Part shown: positions 6,802 to 13,043 of the stretch, one piece after another
Layout of the letters: every line of letters starts with the position of its first letter
Position numbering within the stretch: position 1 is the first letter of the stretch
Source: Chromatiaceae bacterium
Lineage (GTDB): Bacteria; Pseudomonadota; Gammaproteobacteria; Chromatiales; Chromatiaceae
Direction: 5' to 3'
Assembly (NCBI GenBank): GCA_016938795.1
Contig: JAFGTZ010000295.1
Location: forward strand, 1 to 13,043
DNA length: 13,043 nt
The notes under the pieces: model-generated
What the model was told of the DNA's origin: nothing
The model's database searches: none
What the model saw: only the letters and a program-made list of their open reading frames with translations
Program-made: the position numbers and the translations under genes

Positions 6802-9291
6802 CTAATGCGCGCGTCTCAGGGTCTGCAAGGGCGGTTGCACCAGGAGCGGATAGGTTGCGGCGGTGCCGGCAGCGCCGACAGCCAGGGCCGATCCCAGAAT
6901 GCCGCCCAGCCACAGCCAGGGATTGAGACTGAAGGGCAGCTCAAAGAGCTGCACCGCCAGCATCCAGCCGATCAGCTCGGCAAAGATCACCGCCAGCAAC
7001 CCGGCCAGGGCGCCGGCGATCGCAAACTCCAGCGCCAGGGCGCCGAGCAAGGCGCGCCGCCCTACCCCGAGGGTTCGCAAGACGCCATGCTCGGCGCGGC
7101 GCTGCTCCAGGCTGGCCTGAATGCCCGCGATCATCACCAGCAGCCCGGCAGCCAGCGTCAAGAGAAACACCGACTCAACCGCCAGCACACCGCGCTCGAT
7201 GACCGCGCGCACCTCGTCAATAAGCGCCTCCACATCGAGCAGGGTCAGGCTCGGGAAGCGGCGCACCAGCTCGGGCAGCAACGCCTCGGCGCGCGCGTCC
7301 AGATGGATGCTGGTGAGAAAGGTTGCAGGCTCGGCGCCGAGCAGCGCAGGCGACCCGATGACGAAAAAGTTCACGTTGAAGCTGTCCCACTGCACCTCGC
7401 GCAGACTGGTCACGGGCGCGCTGAGTGAGCGGCCATTGACCTCGAAGGTGAGACGATCGCCCAGCCGGATGCCAAGCGTCTCGGCCAGCTCGCGCTCGAC
7501 CGAAAAGGCCGGCTCGGCCCCGGCATCCGTCCACCACCGGCCCTCAAGAATGCGGTTATCGGCCTGCGGGCGCTCACTGTAGCTCAGGTTAAACTCGCGC
7601 GCAGCGAGCCGCTGGGCGCGGGCATCCGGGTAATCCGAGGGCTCGATGGCGCGCTCGGCAATGCCGGTGAGACGTCCGCTAATCATGGGATAGAGCTCGA
7701 CCTCGCCCAGTCCCTGCGTGCGCAGCCAGTCCTTGAGCGGCTCGACCTCGTGCGGCTGGATGTTGAGCAGAAAGTGATTGGGCGCCTCCTCGGGCAGGGT
7801 CTCGCGCCAGCTCTCGAGCAGATCGAGGCGCACCACGGCCAGCAGCAGCAGCGCCAGAATGCCGAGCCCGAAGCCGCCGATCTGAAGCAACGCCAGCCCC
7901 GGACGGCGCGTCAGCCCGGCCAGCGCCAGACGCGCCAGACCGCGCGCCTCGCGCGCCAGCCGGGCGGCAATCCACAGCAGGACGCCCACCACGGCCAGCA
8001 GCGCGAGGCCCGCGCCGAGCAGCCCAAGGAGCAGCTTCCAGGCCAGGGCGAACTCACCCGCGCGCCACCAGATGAGCCCCGCAAACACCGCCAGCGCAAG
8101 CCCAAGCGTCAGCCACATGGATGCCGGCGGCGCGCCCAGGTCGCCCCGCAGCGCCCGCAGCGGCGACACCCGCGCCAGACGCGGCAGCGGCGGCAGGGCA
8201 AAGCCAAGCAGCAGCGCAAGGCCCGTCACCACACCCGCCACCAGGGGAGCCAGGGATGGCGCGGGCAGTGCCGCGCCAAAGCCCTCAGCGAGCAGGGCCA
8301 CCAGCCCGAACTGCGCCAGCCAGCCGAGCGCCACACCAAGCAGACTGGCGCCGAGCGCCAGGAACAGCAGCCGCAGCGCGAAGAGCCTCAGCAGCAGATG
8401 ACGGCGCATGCCCAGACAGCGCATGATCGCCACCGCCTCGGTCTGGCGCTCGACCAGACGATGGCTCGCGAGCGCCATGGCCGCGCCCGCCACCAGCAGG
8501 GTGGCGAGCGTGGCCAGATGCAGAAAGCGCGTGGCGCGCTCCACGGCGGTGGCAAACTCGGGGCGCGCGCTGGCGGCATCGCGCAGCTCCACACCCGGCG
8601 TCAGCCGCGCCTCAAGCCAGCGGCGATAGTCGGCCAGCGCGCCTGGCTCGCCGGCAATCAGCAGCCGATGGGTGGCGCGACTCGCCGCGCCGAGCAGGCC
8701 CGTGGCGTCGAGATCGGCGCCATTCATGAGCACGCGGGGTGCGAGATTGAAGAAGGTCGCACCCGCATCGGGTTCGTGCGAGAGAATGGCGCCCAGGCGC
8801 AGGCGCGCCTCGCCAAGCCCGAGCATCGCCCCCAGGGGCTGGTCGAGCAGATGGAGCAGGCGCGACTCCACCCAAAGTTCTCCCGGCGCGGGCGGCCCCT
8901 CAGCACTCGCCTCGGGAGCCTCGGGCGCGGCGCGCAGCCGCAGGCGACCGCGCAGCGGATAGCCGCCCTCGACCGCCTTGACGCGCACCAGCTGGGGCCG
9001 CCCATCGGCCAGCACCACGCTGCGAAATTCCACCAGGGCGCTGGTCTCAAGGCCGCGCGCCTCGGCCTCGGCGCGCCAGAACGCGGGCAGCGGAGTGCCC
9101 GACTCGATGGCCAGATCGGCGGCGATGAGCGCACTGCCCTCGCGCGCCAGGGCGCGCTCGATGCGATCGCTGAAAAAGCCCACCGCGCTCACTGCCGCCA
9201 CCGTCAGCACCAGCGCCGCCGCAAGCAGCGACAGCTCACCGCTGCGCCAGTCCTGCCGCAGCAGCCGCAGCGCCAGACGCCAGGCGCTCAT
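6802..9291 (-). CDS. ybbP: YbbP-type ABC transporter permease (FtsX family)
   Basis: This 829-residue inner-membrane protein is close in size to E. coli YbbP. TM1 is at about 20-40, followed by a large periplasmic region (about 41-255). Several membrane helices follow between about 256 and 490: 256-278, 300-338, 346-368, 393-408, 418-442 and 466-488. A second periplasmic region (about 490-700) contains the family-typical stretch VQWDSFNVNFFVI (633-645). Three C-terminal helices lie at about 703-725, 748-783 and 790-815. This duplicated FtsX layout is the pattern of large mechanotransmission-type permeases. The ATG at 9291 overlaps the ATPase stop as ATGA and has GGAGG 7 bases upstream, so translation is coupled. 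It works with YbbA; the substrate is unproven but probably lipid or another hydrophobic compound. No clear terminator follows. Confidence 0.93.
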   Translation of the reverse strand: MSAWRLALRLLRQDWRSGELSLLAAALVLTVAAVSAVGFFSDRIERALAREGSALIAADLAIESGTPLPAFWRAEAEARGLETSALVEFRSVVLADGRPQLVRVKAVEGGYPLRGRLRLRAAPEAPEASAEGPPAPGELWVESRLLHLLDQPLGAMLGLGEARLRLGAILSHEPDAGATFFNLAPRVLMNGADLDATGLLGAASRATHRLLIAGEPGALADYRRWLEARLTPGVELRDAASARPEFATAVERATRFLHLATLATLLVAGAAMALASHRLVERQTEAVAIMRCLGMRRHLLLRLFALRLLFLALGASLLGVALGWLAQFGLVALLAEGFGAALPAPSLAPLVAGVVTGLALLLGFALPPLPRLARVSPLRALRGDLGAPPASMWLTLGLALAVFAGLIWWRAGEFALAWKLLLGLLGAGLALLAVVGVLLWIAARLAREARGLARLALAGLTRRPGLALLQIGGFGLGILALLLLAVVRLDLLESWRETLPEEAPNHFLLNIQPHEVEPLKDWLRTQGLGEVELYPMISGRLTGIAERAIEPSDYPDARAQRLAAREFNLSYSERPQADNRILEGRWWTDAGAEPAFSVERELAETLGIRLGDRLTFEVNGRSLSAPVTSLREVQWDSFNVNFFVIGSPALLGAEPATFLTSIHLDARAEALLPELVRRFPSLTLLDVEALIDEVRAVIERGVLAVESVFLLTLAAGLLVMIAGIQASLEQRRAEHGVLRTLGVGRRALLGALALEFAIAGALAGLLAVIFAELIGWMLAVQLFELPFSLNPWLWLGGILGSALAVGAAGTAATYPLLVQPPLQTLRRAH

Positions 9292-9977
9292 GCCAGCGCC
9301 TCCAGACGTCCCGCGCGCATGGCCAGACGGCGGTCGCAACGCTCGGCCAGACGCGGATCATGGGTCACCAGCACCAGGGCCGCCCCCGCCTCGCGCTTAA
9401 GATCGAGCAGCAAATCAATGATGTGCTCGCCGGTCTCATGATCGAGATTGCCGGTTGGCTCATCAGCAAAGAGCACCTCGGGCCGGGGCGCCCAGGCGCG
9501 CGCAATGGCCACCCGCTGCTGCTCGCCACCCGAGAGCTGACGCGGAAAGTGACGCGCGCGCGCACTCAGACCCACCCGCTCAAGCGCCTCCTCGGCGCGC
9601 CGTTCGGGCTCTGTCGCGCCGCTGAGTTCGAGCGGCAGGAGCACGTTCTCGCGCGCATTCAGGGTGGGCAAAAGCTGGAAATTCTGGAACACGAACCCCA
9701 CTCGACCGTTACGCAGGGCCGCGCGACCGTCCTCGTCGAGCTGGTCGAGCCGTTCGCCGCACAGCCAGACCTCGCCGCTGGTGGCGTCGTCGAGCCCGGC
9801 GAGCAGACCGAGCAGGGTGGACTTGCCCGAGCCCGAGGCGCCAAGAATAGCCACGGCCTCGCCCGGGTTCACACGCAGCTCCAGGTCATTGAGGATAGTC
9901 AAGGCCCCGGCAGGGCCGTTAACATGCTTGCCCAAGGCCACCGCCCGCGAGACTGGCTCAGGTTCTCCAACTGTCAT
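9288..9977 (-). CDS. ybbA: YbbA-type ABC transporter ATPase (LolD/MacB family)
   Basis: This 229-residue cytoplasmic ATPase powers the YbbP permease. Motifs, counted from this start, are Walker A GASGSGKST (46-54), Q-loop Gln98, signature LSGGEQQ (148-154), Walker B VLFADEP (168-174) with catalytic Glu173, and switch His206. Its sequence follows E. coli YbbA closely, for example the PTLNA and ADEPTGNLD stretches. The ATG at 9977 has AGGAG 10 bases upstream and gives YbbA-like length. Another ATG at 9995 also has a plausible ribosome site (AGGA, 5 bases) and would extend the protein by 6 residues into tesA. Either start leaves no intergenic space with divergent tesA, so its promoter must lie within the tesA coding region. 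It is the first gene of the ybbA-ybbP operon. Confidence 0.93.
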   Translation of the reverse strand: MTVGEPEPVSRAVALGKHVNGPAGALTILNDLELRVNPGEAVAILGASGSGKSTLLGLLAGLDDATSGEVWLCGERLDQLDEDGRAALRNGRVGFVFQNFQLLPTLNARENVLLPLELSGATEPERRAEEALERVGLSARARHFPRQLSGGEQQRVAIARAWAPRPEVLFADEPTGNLDHETGEHIIDLLLDLKREAGAALVLVTHDPRLAERCDRRLAMRAGRLEALA

Positions 9978-10629
9978 GATCCGTTCACTCCTCATTCTGT
10001 TCCTGCTGATCTGGCCCTGGTCACTGGGTGCCGCATCCGAGAAGCCCCCGCTCGTGCTGGTGCTGGGCGATAGTCTGAGCGCCGCTTATGGCCTGGATCG
10101 CGAGGCCGGCTGGGTCAGCCTGCTCGCTGCGCGTCTGCGCGCACTCTCGCCCGAGGCGCGCGTTGTCAATGCCAGCGTCTCGGGCGAAACCACCGCCGGC
10201 GGTCTGAGCCGACTGCCCGCGCTGCTCGACACCCATCAACCCCAAGTGGTCATCATCGAGCTCGGCGCCAACGATGGCTTGCGCGGATTCGATCCGGCGC
10301 TGATTCGCGACCGGCTCGCCCGTCTCATCGAGACAGCGCGTGCGCGCGGCGCCGAGGTGCTGCTGCTCGGCGTGCGGCTGCCGCCAAACTACGGTGCGGC
10401 TTACACCCAGGGCTTTCAAGCAATCTTCCAGGCGCTTGCCGAAACACATGGGGTGGCGCTGGTGCCAACCATGCTGGCCGGCATCGCCGAGGATCGCCAG
10501 CTCATGCAGGCCGATGGACTGCACCCGATCGCTGCGGCACAACCGCAGATTCTCGCGAACATCTGGCCCAGACTGGAGCCCTTGCTGCAGGCGGCGCTCA
10601 ACATGCCGATCCCCTTATCAACCGACTGA
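9976..10629 (+). CDS. tesA: TesA: exported SGNH/GDSL esterase, thioesterase I
   Basis: This 217-residue periplasmic hydrolase (acyl-CoA thioesterase I / lysophospholipase L1 / arylesterase) splits ester and thioester bonds of acyl compounds. A hydrophobic signal peptide covers residues 1-20, with cleavage probable near LGAA. All SGNH blocks are present: GDSLS with nucleophile Ser33, Gly70 in SVSGET, Asn99 in GAND, and Asp180 with His183 in DGLHP. Length matches E. coli TesA. The ATG at 9976 is the only good start, since the signal peptide begins there, but no strong ribosome site precedes it. It is divergent from ybbA-ybbP, an arrangement also found in E. coli. The flavoprotein gene follows after 46 bases and may be co-transcribed. 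Confidence 0.94.
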   Translation: MIRSLLILFLLIWPWSLGAASEKPPLVLVLGDSLSAAYGLDREAGWVSLLAARLRALSPEARVVNASVSGETTAGGLSRLPALLDTHQPQVVIIELGANDGLRGFDPALIRDRLARLIETARARGAEVLLLGVRLPPNYGAAYTQGFQAIFQALAETHGVALVPTMLAGIAEDRQLMQADGLHPIAAAQPQILANIWPRLEPLLQAALNMPIPLSTD

Positions 10630-10675
10630 GGCTGGTCACTGACCGGACCACCCTGTTCGAAGGAGCCACAGCACC

Positions 10676-11809
10676 ATGCATCGCGTCACCATCGTCGGCA
10701 GCGGATTTGCCGCCCTCGCCGCCCTCCAGGAATTGCGCCGGGCCAGTCCCGACCTTGAGATCACGGTGGTTAGCCCGAGCCCCGAGTTCGTCTATCTGCC
10801 GGGGCTGATTTGGATTCCCAGCGGTCGGCGTCGCGCCGAGGATCTGCGCATCCCGCTTGGTCGCTTCTTCGCGCGTCATGGGGTGCGACATCTCACCGCC
10901 CGGGCCACCGGGCTGCGCCATGGCGGGCGCACACTCGACACCAGCGAGGGACCGGTCAACAACGATGGGCTCATCATCGCGAGCGGCGGGCGTTTTCTCA
11001 AACATCTCCCCGGCATCGAGCAGGTCATCACCCCCTGCGAGGGCATCGCAGCCGCCGAGCGCATTCGCGAGCGTCTCGCCACACTTGAGCAAGGCAGCAT
11101 CGCGGTTGGCTTCGCCGGCAATCCCAAGGAGCCCACCGCCATGCGCGGCGGCCCCATGTTCGAGTTCATCCTCGGGCTCGACACCCAGTTACGCGAGGAG
11201 GGACGGCGCGAGCGCTTCCGTCTGGTCTTCTTCAGCCCCGCGCCCCAGCCCGGCAACCGGCTCGGACCGCGCGCCGTCGAACGGCTCTTCGCCGAGATGC
11301 GCCGGCGTGGCATCGAGACCCATATCGGGCACAAGCTCAAGGGCTTCAGCGAGCGCGAGGTGCTCACCGAAGGGGGCAATGTCGCCGCTGATCTCATCCT
11401 CTTCATGCCCGGCATGACCGGCGATGCCTGGTTCGACGCCACCGAACTGCCACGCTCGCTCGGCGGCCTGCTGCTCGCCGACGCACGCGGACGCCTCAAT
11501 GCCGAGGGGGTCGAACGGGTCTATGTGGCGGGCGATTCGGGCAGCTATCCCGGCCCCGACTGGATGCCCAAGCAGGCGCACATGGCACGGCTCCAGGGCA
11601 TCGCCGCCGCGCGCAACCTGCTCGCTGAATGCGCGGGCGAGATGCCGAGCACCACCTTCAAGCCCGAGCTGCTTTGCATTGTGGATACCAACCGCGAGGG
11701 CATGCTGGTGCTGCGTACCGAGCGGCTGCATCTGGCCCTGCCCCGCTCGCGCTTCTTTCACTGGCTCAAGCGCGGCTTCGAGTGGCTGCACCTGCAACGC
11801 TATCGCTGA
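10676..11809 (+). CDS. SQR-like FAD-dependent oxidoreductase
   Basis: This 377-residue flavoprotein belongs to the pyridine nucleotide-disulfide oxidoreductase fold and resembles sulfide:quinone oxidoreductase. The FAD motif is GSGFAA (8-13); a second FAD contact is GD at 286-287 in VYVAGDSGS. Cys121 (TPCEG) and Cys334 (LLCIVD) lie where SQRs have two of their redox cysteines. The position expected for the third reads MRGGPMFEF, with Arg157 in place of Cys. The C-terminal segment RFFHWLKRGFEWLHLQ is amphipathic and aromatic, as in SQRs that sit on the membrane surface. There is no signal peptide. AGGAG lies 10 bases before the ATG. The likely activity is electron transfer from a sulfur compound or another donor to quinone; sulfide oxidation itself is doubtful because of the missing cysteine. 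An NDH-2-like role is an alternative. Confidence 0.85.
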   Translation: MHRVTIVGSGFAALAALQELRRASPDLEITVVSPSPEFVYLPGLIWIPSGRRRAEDLRIPLGRFFARHGVRHLTARATGLRHGGRTLDTSEGPVNNDGLIIASGGRFLKHLPGIEQVITPCEGIAAAERIRERLATLEQGSIAVGFAGNPKEPTAMRGGPMFEFILGLDTQLREEGRRERFRLVFFSPAPQPGNRLGPRAVERLFAEMRRRGIETHIGHKLKGFSEREVLTEGGNVAADLILFMPGMTGDAWFDATELPRSLGGLLLADARGRLNAEGVERVYVAGDSGSYPGPDWMPKQAHMARLQGIAAARNLLAECAGEMPSTTFKPELLCIVDTNREGMLVLRTERLHLALPRSRFFHWLKRGFEWLHLQRYR

Positions 11810-11845
11810 GCAACAGGCCCAAGGTCGATATCCAACCGAGGGGAG

Positions 11846-11868
11846 CCGCCTGTTCGAGGAGCAGGCGG
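11846..11868. terminator. Hairpin between convergent genes, possible bidirectional terminator
   Basis: CCGCCTG (11846-11852) pairs with CAGGCGG (11862-11868) around a 9-base loop, in the 84-base gap between the convergent flavoprotein and DUF89 genes. Neither strand has a T-tract after it, so termination is only suggested by position. Confidence 0.3.
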
Positions 11869-11893
11869 GACGCCTATGCACCCCGCAGAGCGA

Positions 11894-12757
11894 TCAGCTA
11901 GCGCGGCGCACCCCATCCGTCGCGCGCACCACCACGCTGCCCACCGGCAGCCCGAGATCCTCGGCGATGACCGCGCACTTGGCCTGGAGCAGAAAGACGA
12001 TGGGGGCATCGACCGTGCTCAGGGTTTCGTAGTTGGCCTGCCCCTTGGCGATGATGAGATCGGCCTTGACGAAGCGCTCGCGAAAGGCGGGCGAGCATTC
12101 CGGAAGAGGTGTGCCGGGCGCGTCGCTGCCGCTGTCAATGAGTTCGACCAGCGGGGGCACAAGCCCCGCCGCCTCGGCATCGGCGCGGGTGGCGTCGTTG
12201 ATGATGGGCGCGGCCTTGACCGCATAGGTCAGGGGGCGGTCGAGCCATTCGATGAAAGCCCGGTCGAAGACGGTTTCACCCGTGTTGTCGGCGAGATAGA
12301 GCAGGGACTCGGCCCGCTCGAGCGCCGCGCGCAGCGGCTCGAGCCCCTCGCCCACCAGAGGCGCGTGCAGCACCCGTTCCAGGGTGGCCTCCAGATCGTA
12401 GGCGGCCAGCGCGCCGTCGTCGATGATGTTGCCGGCGATGGCGATGCGCACGGCGGTTTCAAAGGCATCGGGGGCGGCGGCAAGGCGCGCGCGCAGCTCG
12501 GGCAGCAGGGCCAGCGCCCGCTCGGTGGCCGCGCGCTTGCTCTCGGCGTAAGGGTCGCTCACGCCGGTGCACTCGCGCACCAGCCGATGGATGCGCGCCC
12601 CGATCTCGGGCGGCGTGGCCCCTGGTGGCAGCGCCTGAAGCTGCTCCATGGTGGCCAGCAGCAGATGGCGCTGAAGATCGGCATCGGCCCCGGCGCGGCG
12701 CGCCGCGCTCAGGGCCTGGCGCATGAAACAGGGCCAGCAGTCGAGATAGATTCTCAT
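11894..12757 (-). CDS. DUF89 (ARMT1-like) metal-dependent phosphatase
   Basis: This 287-residue cytoplasmic protein belongs to the DUF89 family, whose members are metal-dependent phosphatases proposed to remove damaged phosphometabolites. Visible family features are an N-terminal Cys pair (Cys7 and Cys10 in DCWPC), SDPY (67-70), GNIIDDG (109-115), the metal site DNTGE (157-161), PIIND (184-188), the AKGQANYE stretch (237-244) with Lys238, and AKCAVIA (259-265). The Cys pair places it with the prokaryotic CxxC subgroup. It is full length. The ATG at 12757 is only weakly supported by GGATGG upstream, but the conserved N-terminus starts exactly here. It lies 18 bases after the zinc-ribbon gene, so the two probably share a transcript. 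The natural substrate cannot be told from sequence. Confidence 0.92.
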   Translation of the reverse strand: MRIYLDCWPCFMRQALSAARRAGADADLQRHLLLATMEQLQALPPGATPPEIGARIHRLVRECTGVSDPYAESKRAATERALALLPELRARLAAAPDAFETAVRIAIAGNIIDDGALAAYDLEATLERVLHAPLVGEGLEPLRAALERAESLLYLADNTGETVFDRAFIEWLDRPLTYAVKAAPIINDATRADAEAAGLVPPLVELIDSGSDAPGTPLPECSPAFRERFVKADLIIAKGQANYETLSTVDAPIVFLLQAKCAVIAEDLGLPVGSVVVRATDGVRRAS

Positions 12758-12775
12758 GCGTCCATCCGCCCGCGC

Positions 12776-12961
12776 CTAGCCACCCTGCTTCTGGCGCAGC
12801 AACTCATGATGATAGGAGCCCTCGCGCAGCAACTTGGCGCCGCACTTGGGACAGCGCTCATCCTGGCAGGGAACCCCGTTGCGATGGGGGGCGCGATAGT
12901 CGCACTTGGGGCAAAAGCAAAACCCACCCGCGCCCATGTCATGACGTGCTTGACCCGGCAT
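12776..12961 (-). CDS. Small zinc-ribbon protein
   Basis: This 61-residue protein has six cysteines: CFCPKC (15-20), then Cys32, Cys37 and Cys40 in CQDERCPKCG. Two CxxC knuckles (17/20 and 37/40) form a probable four-cysteine zinc ribbon, leaving Cys15 and Cys32 spare. The C-terminus is charged and His-rich (SYHHELLRQK). The ATG at 12961 is favoured because GGAGG (12973-12969) lies 7 bases upstream. A later ATG at 12937 would shorten the protein by 8 residues but has no ribosome site. The frame is open upstream to 13036, with no reason to use it. It precedes the DUF89 gene on the same strand and may regulate, deliver metal to or bind the phosphatase. A rubredoxin-like iron site is less likely because the spacing differs. 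Confidence 0.83.
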   Translation of the reverse strand: MPGQARHDMGAGGFCFCPKCDYRAPHRNGVPCQDERCPKCGAKLLREGSYHHELLRQKQGG

Positions 12962-12983
12962 CTCGATTCCTCCATGTAATATC

Positions 12984-12998
12984 CGACAATGGATGTCG
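12984..12998. promoter_or_regulatory. Small dyad upstream of the zinc-ribbon gene
   Basis: CGACA (12984-12988) and TGTCG (12994-12998) form a 5-bp dyad with a 5-base centre, 23 bases before the zinc-ribbon start codon. Just upstream on the minus strand is GATAAT (13006-13001), a possible -10 box without a recognisable -35. It could be an operator, but the evidence is thin. Confidence 0.2.
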
Positions 12999-13043
12999 AG
13001 ATTATCCGCCCCCCTCCTCCGCTCGGCATTGATCATTCGCAGC

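Noticed and set aside
7750..9441. A 563-codon plus-strand frame opposite ybbP
   Set aside because: Its Gln/Arg/Ala-rich sequence is the antisense of a Leu/Ala-rich membrane protein. No domain or plausible ribosome site was seen.
11846..11868. Convergent-gene hairpin as another REP element
   Set aside because: It lacks the GTGG foot and the GCGGCT/AGCCGC stem of the repeats at 6-165 and 3108-3328.
12935..12961. The start of the zinc-ribbon gene (MPGQARHDM) resembles translations of the GTCATGCC...GGCATC-type dispersed repeat common in some proteobacteria
   Set aside because: The match is partial and not palindromic here, there is no second copy in the window, and the strong ribosome site supports it as coding. 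A genome-wide search would be needed to revive the idea.

Overview
The window is GC-rich bacterial chromosome with tightly packed genes. The divergent tesA / ybbA-ybbP arrangement, the REP-type repeats with a GTGG foot, a sulfide:quinone-reductase-like flavoprotein and a multi-sensor GGDEF-EAL protein all suggest a gammaproteobacterium. A purple sulfur bacterium or a related sulfur oxidiser (Chromatiales) is my best guess. It is an inference from protein style, because no rRNA or marker gene is present. I see no tRNA, rRNA, CRISPR array, transposase or prophage gene.

Layout. (1) Positions 6-165: a REP-pair (BIME-like) repeat. (2) 239-2516, minus strand: a two-gene operon of a MoxR-family AAA+ ATPase followed, with an 8-base overlap, by a DUF2201-type von Willebrand A protein. 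(3) 2517-2836: a divergent control region with back-to-back promoters, an operator-like dyad and a hairpin-rich leader. (4) 2837-3034, plus strand: a 65-residue acidic protein with its own terminator. (5) 3108-3328: a second copy of the REP-pair repeat, enlarged by a 62-bp tandem duplication. (6) 3367-6579, minus: a membrane-anchored PAS-GAF-GGDEF-EAL cyclic-di-GMP enzyme. (7) 6802-9977, minus: the ybbA-ybbP ABC transporter operon, whose ATPase start codon interlocks with that of tesA. (8) 9976-11809, plus: tesA, an exported SGNH hydrolase, then the SQR-like flavoprotein. (9) 11894-12961, minus: a 61-residue zinc-ribbon protein followed by a DUF89 metal-dependent phosphatase, with the window ending in their upstream region.

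Working together. The MoxR ATPase and VWA protein form the usual chaperone-like pair, probably remodelling or loading metal into an unknown client. The YbbA/YbbP transporter and TesA form a conserved neighbourhood thought to deal with lipids or hydrophobic compounds in the envelope. The zinc-ribbon and DUF89 genes look like a two-gene unit, with DUF89 acting as a metabolite damage-control phosphatase.

The most interesting points are: the module bounded by two direct copies of a REP-pair element; the interlocked CATG start codons of ybbA and tesA; the SQR-like flavoprotein that lacks one of the expected redox cysteines; the zinc-ribbon/DUF89 pair; and the small acidic gene with a long structured leader. 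I found no clear evidence of a wholly new defence or mobile system.
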